In this document: piece by piece, positions 18,543-27,093 of the stretch | How positions within the stretch are numbered: the first letter of the stretch is position 1 | How the letters are laid out: each line of letters starts with the position of its first letter | NCBI GenBank assembly: GCA_022394755.1 | Contig: JAGFCA010000017.1 | Coordinates: forward strand, 1 to 64,000 | DNA length: 64,000 nt | From: Candidatus Poribacteria bacterium | Lineage (GTDB): Bacteria > Poribacteria > WGA-4E > WGA-3G | Direction: 5' to 3' | Program-made: the position numbers and the translations under genes | Notes under the pieces: model-generated | Database searches by the model: none | The model's input: the letters and a program-made list of their open reading frames with translations, nothing else | Told to the model about the DNA's origin: nothing

Positions 18543-21116
18543 CTATAGTTTTTTTGAAATGAGAGTCTTCCACTCCTTAACCATGTCATCATTCCAATTA
18601 GTTTGTGGTAATTCAACCCATTTTTCTTCAAAAATACTTTTTGATGATGTAAATACGGCTGTGTTTAAATCTTCTGCTAAGAATGGTGCAATTGGAGCAA
18701 GTCGTTGAATAACAACTTTTAAAATTGCAGTGATAGAACTTTGCAAAGACTGGAAGTTCTTCTTGGTAAGCGTTTTCTGTGATAATTGTATATATTGATC
18801 TAATTCTTTTAGACATAAATCCGATAATAAATTAAAAATAGTATGAAATTCTTTTGTTTTATATGCTATGTCTATACTACTAATAGTGTTGTTAACTTTT
18901 GATATAGCTAATAAATCAGTTTCATTAAGTTCACCGATTTTAAAAGTATTCGGATTAAAGGATTTCCTTCTCCTGCGTTTTGTATTCTGACTATCGTCAA
19001 CCTTCATACACACATCAATAGTGTTTGTTAACACTTTTTTTAATTGTATATATTTTCTATTATACTTTTTTATATGTGATTCAAGTAATTCAGAATCTTC
19101 CTCATCAGAGGTCGTATTTTGTAGGTCACCGCTAATAGAAACAATTCTTACCACATCTGCGGGATATTTCTCAATAAAACTCTCTTGAATTTCAGAATCG
19201 CTCGATACACCTGACAATGGTATTAAATGTAGATTTTTATACGGTTGACTATCCTTTGTTGGTCTACTCTGTTGAAGAGCAGCAGAAAGTATACTTAACT
19301 GTCCCACCCATTTAATGAATTTTGTTTCAGGAACAAATGCAATACTTCCGACTGATTCATGAGCAGTATTCTTATAATCAGATGCATCAAGTGCTTGTAA
19401 TAAATTGGCAAAGTTGCTTTGTATATATGTAGATTCTTTTCTAAATTCTCTAAAATTACAACTCTCACAAACAGTTTCTGCTGGTAAAATTTCTTCAACA
19501 CTCAAACGAAACCATTGTTCAGCACCGCGTCGAATAGAACTTCTCACAGATCTAAGTATTTTCTTATCTGACAATAATTCATTACAGTTATCACATCTTA
19601 GTATAGGCAGCGGAATGCCCCATTGTCTTTCAGATGACACAGGCAGTTCATCCACATTTATTATTTCCGCATAAATTAGATTTCTTAGGTTTTCATCATA
19701 ATGTTGCCAATATTCAGTTGAATTGGTTACTTCATCTTTAATTTCACTCCCCAAAAATGAAAAAACCCAGTGTCGGTAAGGTCGAGAAACTGAGGATCCC
19801 TCACAGATTTGACATTGATGTTGTTTTGCCTTTTGTTTACGTGTTTTGATTAATAATCCTTTGGCATCAAATTCATCTGTGATAAACGGCGTAACTTGTG
19901 GCAGATATAATCCGCAAAGTGTGTCTGCATCTTCAGTAAAGCGTCCATTTTCGTCAAATACTGGTGCTGTTGAGGTGGAATGTACGAATCTATTTAATTC
20001 AGTTTCTTGAAATTCATCTAAAGATTTTAAGATATAATAACTTAATGTATGATGTGATGGATTTATGGGAATGATACCAGACTCTAATTCCCTGCGATTA
20101 TCATATTCAGCAATTTTAGGGATCATCCCCTCTGGTATACTGACAATTGGCACCTCATTTAGAGAATAGAGAGGATGTGTGAGAGAACACTCTTTAAGTT
20201 TTTCAACATCTATTTTGGCAACAGGTGTAGGACAGTCTTTAGGTTTTGTGCTTCTACCCACAAATTTCTTTAGATGAGGTTCAGCAAAAATTAAATAATC
20301 GTCTTGATAGTGTGTTAGCCAATATGTGACATCATTAGTAATTCCTAATGCAATAGTTCCAGCGACTTCCCATAGTTGATTTTGTATAACTTGTATAGTA
20401 AAGTATACATTCTTTCCAAAGTCTTCAAAACCGATATTCAGAGGAAACTTAACATAAGTAAATAATTCTGATGTAGAAACGGTGTTAACTGTTTTTCCTG
20501 ATTCAAGTGGCAAAATGCAATTTGGACACCAATCACTAAGTCTAAGTTCATCTCTTAAGAAACTATATTCGCGTAATCTATCAAAATGACTAAATATTTT
20601 AGCTTCATATCGTGTGTCTAATGATTTTTCTGCAGCTGTCCAATCAGCAAAAATCCCAAGATTAATAAACTTCTCTTGTTGGGATTTTAAATGTTGAGAG
20701 AAAACTTGTCGACACTGTTTTCTAAAATTAGACATATTAGCAGTAGTTTTATTTTCTCTTATTACAATAGTTTCTATATTAAATGGAAATGTCTCCCATA
20801 ATGGTGTGTATTTAACAGAATTCCCTTGCATCAACTCATACTTAAGATATGTATCTTGGTATATTTTTCCTTTTAACGTATCAAAACTAAAAGTAGAGAC
20901 AGGAGTAGGCATCTCCCGAATCACACAAGTTAATTCATCAGAGGTGTTTTCTTTATTTAAATAGACGTTTTGTTCAGACCAAAATCTTACTATATCGGAT
21001 TCAAGTCTGTATTCAAATGATGGCTTTGGGGTTTTAACGGAATCTGTTTTTTTACGGGTATTACTCTTAGAAGGATTCTCTTTAGAGTTCCGTGTAGGGT
21101 TTTTCGCCTTTTTCAT
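18543..21116 (-). CDS. isoleucyl-tRNA synthetase-like protein lacking catalytic motifs
   Basis: 857 uninterrupted codons with end-to-end similarity to IleRS, but the active-site signatures are gone. From the aligned landmark KYELMQG (92-98, normally RYKRMQG), HIGH becomes SFDT (77-80). GWDCHGLPIE becomes LWETFPFNIE (106-115). The KMSKS loop before EKYPADVVR (649-657) reads LIPLSGVSS. In the editing domain the usual threonine-rich strand and the TAPGHG loop are replaced (SGIIPINPSHH at 346-356). What remains is structural: four CxxC pairs (197/200, 435/438, 508/511, 550/553) and an anticodon-binding domain ending in RLAPIAPFLAEDL. A basic tail (1-32) is added at the N-terminus and an RRRR patch at 714-717. 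Synteny (yggS-proC-yggT-here-lspA) marks it as the ancestral ileS location. It cannot be expected to charge tRNA; an RNA-binding or regulatory role is inference. Confidence 0.8.
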   Translation of the reverse strand: MKKAKNPTRNSKENPSKSNTRKKTDSVKTPKPSFEYRLESDIVRFWSEQNVYLNKENTSDELTCVIREMPTPVSTFSFDTLKGKIYQDTYLKYELMQGNSVKYTPLWETFPFNIETIVIRENKTTANMSNFRKQCRQVFSQHLKSQQEKFINLGIFADWTAAEKSLDTRYEAKIFSHFDRLREYSFLRDELRLSDWCPNCILPLESGKTVNTVSTSELFTYVKFPLNIGFEDFGKNVYFTIQVIQNQLWEVAGTIALGITNDVTYWLTHYQDDYLIFAEPHLKKFVGRSTKPKDCPTPVAKIDVEKLKECSLTHPLYSLNEVPIVSIPEGMIPKIAEYDNRRELESGIIPINPSHHTLSYYILKSLDEFQETELNRFVHSTSTAPVFDENGRFTEDADTLCGLYLPQVTPFITDEFDAKGLLIKTRKQKAKQHQCQICEGSSVSRPYRHWVFSFLGSEIKDEVTNSTEYWQHYDENLRNLIYAEIINVDELPVSSERQWGIPLPILRCDNCNELLSDKKILRSVRSSIRRGAEQWFRLSVEEILPAETVCESCNFREFRKESTYIQSNFANLLQALDASDYKNTAHESVGSIAFVPETKFIKWVGQLSILSAALQQSRPTKDSQPYKNLHLIPLSGVSSDSEIQESFIEKYPADVVRIVSISGDLQNTTSDEEDSELLESHIKKYNRKYIQLKKVLTNTIDVCMKVDDSQNTKRRRRKSFNPNTFKIGELNETDLLAISKVNNTISSIDIAYKTKEFHTIFNLLSDLCLKELDQYIQLSQKTLTKKNFQSLQSSITAILKVVIQRLAPIAPFLAEDLNTAVFTSSKSIFEEKWVELPQTNWNDDMVKEWKTLISKKL

Positions 21117-21166
21117 TAGACTGGTTTTGGTTTATATTTTCTTTAAGTAGAATTACTACAAAATAT

Positions 21167-21427
21167 TTATAGCCAAGATTCAAGGATATTTAAGAGTACA
21201 ATTAATACAATTGGAGAAAAATCAATTCCAATGTTACGAGTAATCGGATTGATAACTGATCGTATCGGTTGCAATAGCGGATCAACTAATTGTGATGAAA
21301 CCTTATAGATCTCAATTATTACAGAATTTCTTGTGCCAAAAACAACCCATGAGAGAATTACATTAAGGATAACAACAAGCATATATAGATTTAATAGATT
21401 TTTTAGTATATAAGCCAAAAGATCCAC
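21167..21427 (-). CDS. yggT: YggT family membrane protein
   Basis: 86 residues with two hydrophobic helices flanking the family loop (VDPLLQPIRSVINPITRNIGIDFSP, of which RSVINP and the GIDFSP turn are typical). YggT proteins are small inner-membrane proteins of unclear function linked with cell-shape or osmotic roles, and are typically encoded beside proC and yggS as here. It lies 14 bases after proC and 50 before the ileS-like gene. Confidence 0.88.
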   Translation of the reverse strand: MDLLAYILKNLLNLYMLVVILNVILSWVVFGTRNSVIIEIYKVSSQLVDPLLQPIRSVINPITRNIGIDFSPIVLIVLLNILESWL

Positions 21428-21441
21428 AGAGTTTTTCCTTT

Positions 21442-22266
21442 CTAATTGCTTGAATCAAGTTCTTTAGCACGTTTTGTGGCGGAAAGTATAGCATCAGCAA
21501 TTGTCGACCTTAATCCACCTTTTTCAAGTGCATGCAATCCGGCAGCTGTTGTACCACCTGGTGTTGTTACACGATTTTTTAGATTAGCAGGATGTTCATT
21601 AGATTCCTTCATAATTGACGCTGTACCAAATACGGTATGGATTGCCAGTGTTTGTGCATCTTTTCGAGAAAGACCGACCTGTACTCCTGCATCAGCTAAA
21701 GCTTCAATAAAAAGGGCAACATAGGCAGGACCGCTACCACTAACACCAGTTACAGCATTAATATGGTGTTCCTCCATGATAAGCGTAATTCCACAACAAT
21801 CAAAAATCTTTTGTGCTTGACTCAGATGTTCCTCATTTGCAGCAACCCCCCTGGATAATACAGAAACAGCAGCACCAACGGATGCAGCGATATTTGGCAT
21901 AACTCGAACAATTGGTGGTGGAGATGTAAAATATGCTTCCAAAGTCGGTGTGGACACACCCGCCGCTATACTAATCAACCACTGTTTTTCTGTTATGCAC
22001 TGGGATATCTGAGGTAGGATATGTGGGATACCAATAGGGGGAACAGCACATAAAATATAATCTGAAGTATTTACCAATTCCTGTATATTTGATACTGCCG
22101 TCACACCTGTATCATTACACAATTGAGAAACAAGCTCTTGATCAAGATCAACAATTGAGATTTGTTGTGGAGAAAGCAGATTATTGACAACACTTCTGAC
22201 AATAATACCTCCCATTTTACCTATACCAATAACACCTAATTTTAGGTTTTCTCCACTAATTGCCAT
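21442..22266 (-). CDS. proC: pyrroline-5-carboxylate reductase
   Basis: 274 residues; last step of proline synthesis, reducing pyrroline-5-carboxylate with NAD(P)H. The N-terminal Rossmann motif GVIGIGKMGG, the middle VRVMPNIAASVGAAVSVL and the C-terminal signature GVSGSGPAYVALFIEAL with TPGGTTAAGLHALE are all intact. Length is typical. The yggS-proC-yggT cluster is widely conserved. Confidence 0.95.
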   Translation of the reverse strand: MAISGENLKLGVIGIGKMGGIIVRSVVNNLLSPQQISIVDLDQELVSQLCNDTGVTAVSNIQELVNTSDYILCAVPPIGIPHILPQISQCITEKQWLISIAAGVSTPTLEAYFTSPPPIVRVMPNIAASVGAAVSVLSRGVAANEEHLSQAQKIFDCCGITLIMEEHHINAVTGVSGSGPAYVALFIEALADAGVQVGLSRKDAQTLAIHTVFGTASIMKESNEHPANLKNRVTTPGGTTAAGLHALEKGGLRSTIADAILSATKRAKELDSSN

Positions 22267-22337
22267 TTATTATCTATTACTCCACATTAGTAATTGAAAT
22301 CAGTATCGACTTCAAACAATACATGATTAAAAACTGT

Positions 22338-23066
22338 TTAATTATCAGTATTAAAGATAGCAGTTCCAATTCTAACTAAGTTTGCTCCCTCTTCAATAGC
22401 AACTTCAAAATCATTTGTCATACCCATTGATAGATACTTCATCTCAACACCATCAAATTTTTCTTGTTCAATTTTATCAGAAACTTTCCTAAGCAATTCA
22501 AAAACTGGTCGATTATCCTCTGGTATATTACTAAATATTCCTATTGTCATTAACCCACATATTTTTACATTAGGATAATTCTGAGTGCCTTGAATAAAAG
22601 TTAATACTTCATCTACCCCAATACCGAATTTACTTTCTTCACCTGTAGTATTGACTTGTAAAAGGACTTTTATTGGATGTTGTTTATCTATAGATCTCTT
22701 TGATATCTCTTTATATAATCGAATGCTATCTACTGAATGTATGAGTGAGAACATCTCTAACGCTGACTTTACTTTATTTCTCTGTAGATGTCCTATCAGA
22801 TGCCATTGACATTTATTATCAGAATATTTTTCTTTTATCTGTCCATGTTTTTTTTCAGTGATAATTTCATATTTCTCTTCTGCTTCTTGTATTCTATTTT
22901 CACCGATATCAGTAACCCCTACTGCAATAAGTTCCTGAATCTTTGAGACCTCAACTCCTTTAGTAACGACAATAAGTTTGATGGCTTCTGGAAGTCTGCC
23001 ACTCCTATGTGCAGCATCTGTAATGCGTTGTTTAACTTTATCAAGATTCTGTATAACTTGATTCAA
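22338..23066 (-). CDS. yggS: YggS family pyridoxal phosphate homeostasis protein
   Basis: A 242-residue PLP-binding TIM barrel without known enzymatic activity that buffers PLP and affects amino acid pools. The PLP lysine is Lys36 in LIVVTKGVE, and other family landmarks (GENRIQEAEEK, WHLIGHLQRNK, SMGMTNDFEVAIEEGANLVRIG) are present. The start is a TTG overlapping the stop of the upstream membrane protein by 4 bases, preceded by AAGGATG at 8 bases; translation is probably coupled. Confidence 0.93.
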   Translation of the reverse strand: MNQVIQNLDKVKQRITDAAHRSGRLPEAIKLIVVTKGVEVSKIQELIAVGVTDIGENRIQEAEEKYEIITEKKHGQIKEKYSDNKCQWHLIGHLQRNKVKSALEMFSLIHSVDSIRLYKEISKRSIDKQHPIKVLLQVNTTGEESKFGIGVDEVLTFIQGTQNYPNVKICGLMTIGIFSNIPEDNRPVFELLRKVSDKIEQEKFDGVEMKYLSMGMTNDFEVAIEEGANLVRIGTAIFNTDN

Positions 23067-23398
23067 GATTCATCCTTACCGTCTTGAGAAGTATCTGAAT
23101 CTGATGATACAGAGTGTTTCTTCAATAATTTATTGATAAATGAAGTTACTTCTTTTTTTACTTCATCGGTCGAAATTAATAATCCTGATATTACGTAAAA
23201 AATAGCGAGTGAAGTAAAACCAATACCTAAAACTACCCGATAAGTAGCTTCTGTATAGACTTGGGTAACCTTAACAGCAGCAGTATTTTCTTTTGATAAT
23301 TCCTTAGTATACAATGCTGGATGGATATATCCACGCAATATAAAAAAAAGTCCGATTAGACTGGATAACATTGATAGAGTGAAAAATAATGAACGCAT
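23063..23398 (-). CDS. small two-helix membrane protein, unknown
   Basis: 111 residues from the ATG at 23398, chosen because GAGG lies 6 bases upstream. Two hydrophobic helices (about 3-24 and 55-75) flank a short loop, and a polar, Ser/Asp-rich tail follows (ends SDTSQDGKDES). No family recognised. It overlaps yggS by 4 bases and opens the yggS-proC-yggT-ileS-like-lspA group. The layout suggests a role at the membrane with YggT, but that is inference. Confidence 0.55.
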   Translation of the reverse strand: MRSLFFTLSMLSSLIGLFFILRGYIHPALYTKELSKENTAAVKVTQVYTEATYRVVLGIGFTSLAIFYVISGLLISTDEVKKEVTSFINKLLKKHSVSSDSDTSQDGKDES

Positions 23399-23472
23399 TA
23401 TAATCCTCACTCAATATCAACTAAATACCTATAATCGGTATTTTAATGATACCATTTATTCTACAATAAAGC

Positions 23473-23513
23473 AAATAAGATTAGACTTGGTAATGATACC
23501 AACCTGTCTTATT
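23473..23513. terminator. interrupted hairpin between pgeF and the yggS group
   Basis: TTGGTA-ATGA-TACCAA is enclosed by AATAAGA and TCTTATT, with small internal loops, giving a two-part stem. It lies in the 231-base gap after pgeF. It could be a weak terminator dividing the long minus-strand run into two transcripts, or a 5' leader structure of the downstream group. Confidence 0.4.
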
Positions 23514-23629
23514 CTATTGTGTTTATTTAAGGATATATCTAACGAATTTAAAGGAAATCTTCTGTTAAGCCTTATGAAAAAGTATTAAACTGTTTAATTC
23601 AGTCAAGAATGTAGTCTAATGAATCAATA

Positions 23630-24400
23630 TCATAATAATTGTAGATATGATAACATCCTACCAGTTTTTCCACCTTCAGCTCTATAAGAGAAGAAAAGAT
23701 TCAGATTACAAGAGGTACAAAATGATGAAATTGAAATGGAATTATCAGCAATGCCATAGTCAATCAACTGATTAACATTCGCTGTATGTAAACAAAGGTG
23801 ATTCTCATAAGCAACAGATTTACCGAATTTCAGAGTAAACTGAGAAATTAATTCTGACCCTACTTCATAACAACATTTCTGAATAGATGGCCCTAAATGG
23901 ATTAGACAACTTTCGTAATTAGTTCCATATTCGTTTTTCAATTTCTCAAGAGACTTAAGAACAATTTGGTCCATTGTTCCACGCCATCCTGCATGAACAA
24001 TAGCTATAGAAGGAGTTTCAACATCTAAAATAGATATTGGAACACAATCTGCTGTAAACACACCTAAAGCTACATTATTGATTTTTGATATTAAAGCATC
24101 CCCGGTTGGCTGGGAATCTTCACCATAATTACCATTCCAATATGCGTCAGAAATTTCATCTATATTAATAACTGTATCACTATGTATTTGATTACAATAT
24201 TTTAACTTACTTATCCCAGTCTGTTCGAATAATCTCTGTTGATTCTTATAGACATTTTCTTGTTTATCACCCACATGTGTTGCTAAGTTTAATGAACTGT
24301 ATGGTGTAGGACTGACTCCACCTAACCGTTGACTAATACCTGCTTTGACTAATCCTGTAGATTGTAAGGATTGAACTGGTATATATAATTTTTCATTCAC
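23630..24400 (-). CDS. pgeF: PgeF/YfiH family multicopper-like peptidoglycan editing factor or purine nucleoside phosphorylase
   Basis: 256 residues of the LACC1/YfiH family. Members act as zinc-dependent adenosine phosphorylase/deaminase enzymes, and the E. coli member corrects wrong amino acids in peptidoglycan precursors. Metal ligands His73 (NQIHSD), Cys119 (FTADCVPI) and His136 (VHAGWRG) are all present, as are GPSIQKCCYEVG and the C-terminal FFSYRAEGGKTGRM. It is often found beside yggS, as here. Its start overlaps the cupin stop by 4 bases (ATGA), so the two are coupled. Confidence 0.9.
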   Translation of the reverse strand: MNEKLYIPVQSLQSTGLVKAGISQRLGGVSPTPYSSLNLATHVGDKQENVYKNQQRLFEQTGISKLKYCNQIHSDTVINIDEISDAYWNGNYGEDSQPTGDALISKINNVALGVFTADCVPISILDVETPSIAIVHAGWRGTMDQIVLKSLEKLKNEYGTNYESCLIHLGPSIQKCCYEVGSELISQFTLKFGKSVAYENHLCLHTANVNQLIDYGIADNSISISSFCTSCNLNLFFSYRAEGGKTGRMLSYLQLL

Positions 24401-24723
24401 TTGATATAATCTTCCCTTGGTGGACTAAATATATCAAGTGCAATAGCCGGACTATGAAAAGCTTTGGCACTATGTTTTATGTTAGATGGAATTAAGTAAG
24501 TATCCCCTTTATTAAGTGTTCTGGATTCACCATCAATAGTTAATTCGAATGTACCCTCTAATACCATCCCCATCTGTTCGTGAGGATGACTATGTTCTGC
24601 CACTATACTATGTGGTTCTAAATGAACATAGGAGAGCATTATTTTCTCACCATGTATGGTTTGAATTTTTACACCATCAAAGACACTTATTTCAGGTTGT
24701 GAATTAATATTTAGAAATGGCAT
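24397..24723 (-). CDS. cupin domain protein
   Basis: 108 residues forming one small beta barrel. Cupin motif 1 is seen in HLEPHSIVAEHSHPHEQMG (His, His and Glu metal ligands) and motif 2 in PSNIKHSAKAF (His). Such stand-alone cupins bind a metal and act as isomerases, oxygenases or ligand-binding regulators; the specific job cannot be told. Coupled by overlap to pgeF. Confidence 0.82.
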   Translation of the reverse strand: MPFLNINSQPEISVFDGVKIQTIHGEKIMLSYVHLEPHSIVAEHSHPHEQMGMVLEGTFELTIDGESRTLNKGDTYLIPSNIKHSAKAFHSPAIALDIFSPPREDYIK

Positions 24724-24775
24724 TTATTCTTACGAAATTGATGTGATTTGAGCTAATATTCTTTCGCTATGTAGA

Positions 24776-25519
24776 CTAAGGATATGGTTCATCGTTAGAG
24801 AGTGGTTCAACATATAAAACCCTTTTACAGTTTGAACAATAGACTAATTTTTCATACTTCTGTGCTTCTTTAAGACTTTGGGGTTGTATGGTTAAACGAC
24901 AACTCCCACATGTTCCATTTTTCCCTAAAGCGACAAAATCGCCCTTATTTCTTTCTATCCATTTCTGATATTGATTCCCAAGAGATTTACCAATATTTGG
25001 CAGAAATTCGGATCTTTGTTTTATTTTCAGATCTATATCTGCCTTTAATACTTTCTGTTCTTTGCGAAATTCTGCTGTTTTCTTAGATTTGATTTGATCT
25101 TCACTTGCGACTTCATCACTGAGTTTATCCAATTCCACCTTAAGGGAATCAACCTTTTCCATAAGTTCTAAAATTTGTTCTTCAGTTTCAAGGTCTTTCT
25201 GATCAAGGAATTCAATTTGGTTCTCAAGGGCGTTATATGCATCATTTGAGGTAACTTCTCTTTGTTCGTTTCTATATTTTTCTCTTTGTTCTTCGTTTGA
25301 TTCTAATTCTACATTCATTGACCGTAAATTCTTTTCAATTTCCGTCAGTTCATCAGTCTTAGTAGAAATATCAGTCTTGAATTTGGTTACACTTAGCTCT
25401 AACTTCTCTATGTGTTTTGGAATTTCTGTTAGCCGTCGGTGGTATGACAACAACTCTCTATCATGTTCTTGTAGCTTATATAGATTAGCGAGTTGCTGTC
25501 TTAAAGATTCGTTTGCCAT
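24776..25519 (-). CDS. coiled-coil protein with C4 zinc ribbon (DUF164/CT398-like)
   Basis: 247 residues. Residues about 10-185 are almost wholly charged heptad-like coiled coil (many Glu, Lys and Leu, including DELTEIEKNLRSMNVELES). The C-terminus is a zinc ribbon: CGSC, about 25 residues, then CSNC followed by KRVLYVEP. This architecture is the widespread zinc ribbon coiled-coil family of bacteria, whose Chlamydia and Helicobacter members interact with flagellar or transcription components, but whose general role is undefined. Overlaps tatC by one base. Confidence 0.85.
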   Translation of the reverse strand: MANESLRQQLANLYKLQEHDRELLSYHRRLTEIPKHIEKLELSVTKFKTDISTKTDELTEIEKNLRSMNVELESNEEQREKYRNEQREVTSNDAYNALENQIEFLDQKDLETEEQILELMEKVDSLKVELDKLSDEVASEDQIKSKKTAEFRKEQKVLKADIDLKIKQRSEFLPNIGKSLGNQYQKWIERNKGDFVALGKNGTCGSCRLTIQPQSLKEAQKYEKLVYCSNCKRVLYVEPLSNDEPYP

Positions 25520-26340
25520 TATATTTCAGCCTCCTTTTCCATGAGGAACGCGAAGAATATACCGAGTTGATAAAGAAGGAATAAGGGTATTGCCATGAGT
25601 AGCATTGACCATGGATCTGCGGGGGTTAATATGGCAGATAAAACAGCTATACCTAATAATGCATGCCGTTGTTTACTGCTAAAACCACGCCAATCAACAA
25701 TGCCAATCCGTGCAAGAAAAGCCATAACTATTGGCAGTTCAAATGCAATACCAAATCCTAAGATTAACTTTGTTATAAAACTAATGTAATTGTCAAGATC
25801 CCATCTATTGGGAAGTTCAGGAAATAATTTCGCAGAGAATTCTAATACCACAGGCGTAACAAGGAAGTAGGCAAAAGTAGCACCAATAATAAAGAATATT
25901 ACAATGACAATAAAGAGAGGGAGAGCATATTTCTTTTCTCTAATAGTAAGGGCAGGAAATATGAATGCCCATAATTGATAAATTACAAATGGAGATGCAA
26001 GAAGGAAGCCGGCAGTTAATCCGATTTTTAAATATGCCATGATCCCTTGAATAGGACCTACTTTAAAGAGTTCAGCTTGTATTTTAGAAGATCCTGCTCG
26101 TAGGGATAAAGAAAAATAACCAATTAGTGTCCCCTCATTTTCAAACAGAGAATCCAAAGTATCAGCCAATAACAGTTTAAAGGATGTTTCTAAAGGAAAC
26201 TTTATGACTCTTTCAATAGGTTTGCTAAAAGAAAGACAAATGATTATAAAAAATCCGAGAACGATGGCAATTAATATTAGGCGACGTCTGAGTTCTTCAA
26301 GATGTTCCCAGAAGGTCATAGAGACATCATTAGATTCCAT
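25519..26340 (-). CDS. tatC: Sec-independent protein translocase TatC
   Basis: A 273-residue polytopic membrane protein, the receptor for twin-arginine signal peptides. It begins with the typical cytoplasmic motif MTFWEHLEELRRRLI and has six hydrophobic segments; the conserved turn with FELPIVMAFLARIGIV is intact. An extra periplasmic loop of about 40 residues follows the first helix. Follows tatA by 12 bases. No obvious RR signal peptide substrate was recognised in the window. Confidence 0.95.
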   Translation of the reverse strand: MESNDVSMTFWEHLEELRRRLILIAIVLGFFIIICLSFSKPIERVIKFPLETSFKLLLADTLDSLFENEGTLIGYFSLSLRAGSSKIQAELFKVGPIQGIMAYLKIGLTAGFLLASPFVIYQLWAFIFPALTIREKKYALPLFIVIVIFFIIGATFAYFLVTPVVLEFSAKLFPELPNRWDLDNYISFITKLILGFGIAFELPIVMAFLARIGIVDWRGFSSKQRHALLGIAVLSAILTPADPWSMLLMAIPLFLLYQLGIFFAFLMEKEAEI

Positions 26341-26352
26341 ATACTACCTAAT

Positions 26353-26667
26353 TTAGGGATTTGTTTGATTCTGGGTATTGTTCGATTTATCAGGTTCTGT
26401 TTCAATTTCTTCAGTAATTTCAGTATTCTCTTTTTTTATCTCATTAGGATTAGATTGATTCAAAGGTTTGATAGTTTTCTCAGAGTTTATATCAATTTCT
26501 TCAGTGACTTTCGTAATTTCTTGTTTTATTTCATTACCTGCACTTTTAAAATCTTTGATTGTTTTACCTATAGTTTTACCTATTTCGGGTAACTTCTGAG
26601 GACCGAAGACAATGAGTGCAAGAAGAACAAGAATAAACAGTTCCATTGAACCTATTCCTGGAATCAT
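26353..26667 (-). CDS. tatA: twin-arginine translocase subunit TatA/TatB type
   Basis: 104 residues: a short N-terminal transmembrane helix (SMELFILVLLALIVFGPQKLPEIG), the FGP hinge, an amphipathic helix (GKTIGKTIKDFKSAGNEI) and a long acidic, Asn/Thr-rich tail. It forms the protein-conducting assembly with TatC. The tail is longer and more acidic than in a minimal TatA. First gene of the long minus-strand run. Confidence 0.92.
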   Translation of the reverse strand: MIPGIGSMELFILVLLALIVFGPQKLPEIGKTIGKTIKDFKSAGNEIKQEITKVTEEIDINSEKTIKPLNQSNPNEIKKENTEITEEIETEPDKSNNTQNQTNP

Positions 26668-27093
26668 TATCTTATTTTCTCCTTTATAGGTATTATAGGC
26701 AGTGACCTTTTATAGTATATCATATAGTAATCGTATTTACAACTATATTATTGAAGCAATTGTGTACGTATATGACATTATAGTTGCATAATTGTGTTTT
26801 ATATTGGATTGGCAACAGATTCCGATTTTTAGATTTAAAAGTAGTAGACCATCCTCCTGAATCTATGAAGTTTTAAGACTATTTTTTGTATATATACCTT
26901 AATTCAATGTTAAAATACTACATTTATAAACTAACGTTTTTACTCTCACTAAAATTCTGTTTTCAACCTGTTGAATGACTCATACAACTCAAAAGACGAT
27001 AAACACTACAAACCATACTTAATGTGATCCTATTGATACAAATTATTACATATCCAGATTCCCTTGACCAAGTACATGGCACATGATAATATA
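26668..27093. other. intergenic between two minus-strand units
   Basis: 426 AT-rich bases holding the presumed tat operon promoter. Nothing else is recognised; in particular no clear terminator follows the oxidoreductase gene that ends at 27094. Confidence 0.4.
26692..26697 (-). promoter_or_regulatory. possible -10 box of the tat operon
   Basis: TATAAT on the minus strand, 24 bases before the tatA start, with AAAGGAG between. No good -35 hexamer lies at 16-18 bases, so the call is weak. Confidence 0.3.

Noticed and set aside
23379..23588. Plus-strand 69-codon frame between pgeF and the yggS group
   Set aside because: Overlaps the start of a real gene, lacks a ribosome binding site, and covers a hairpin.
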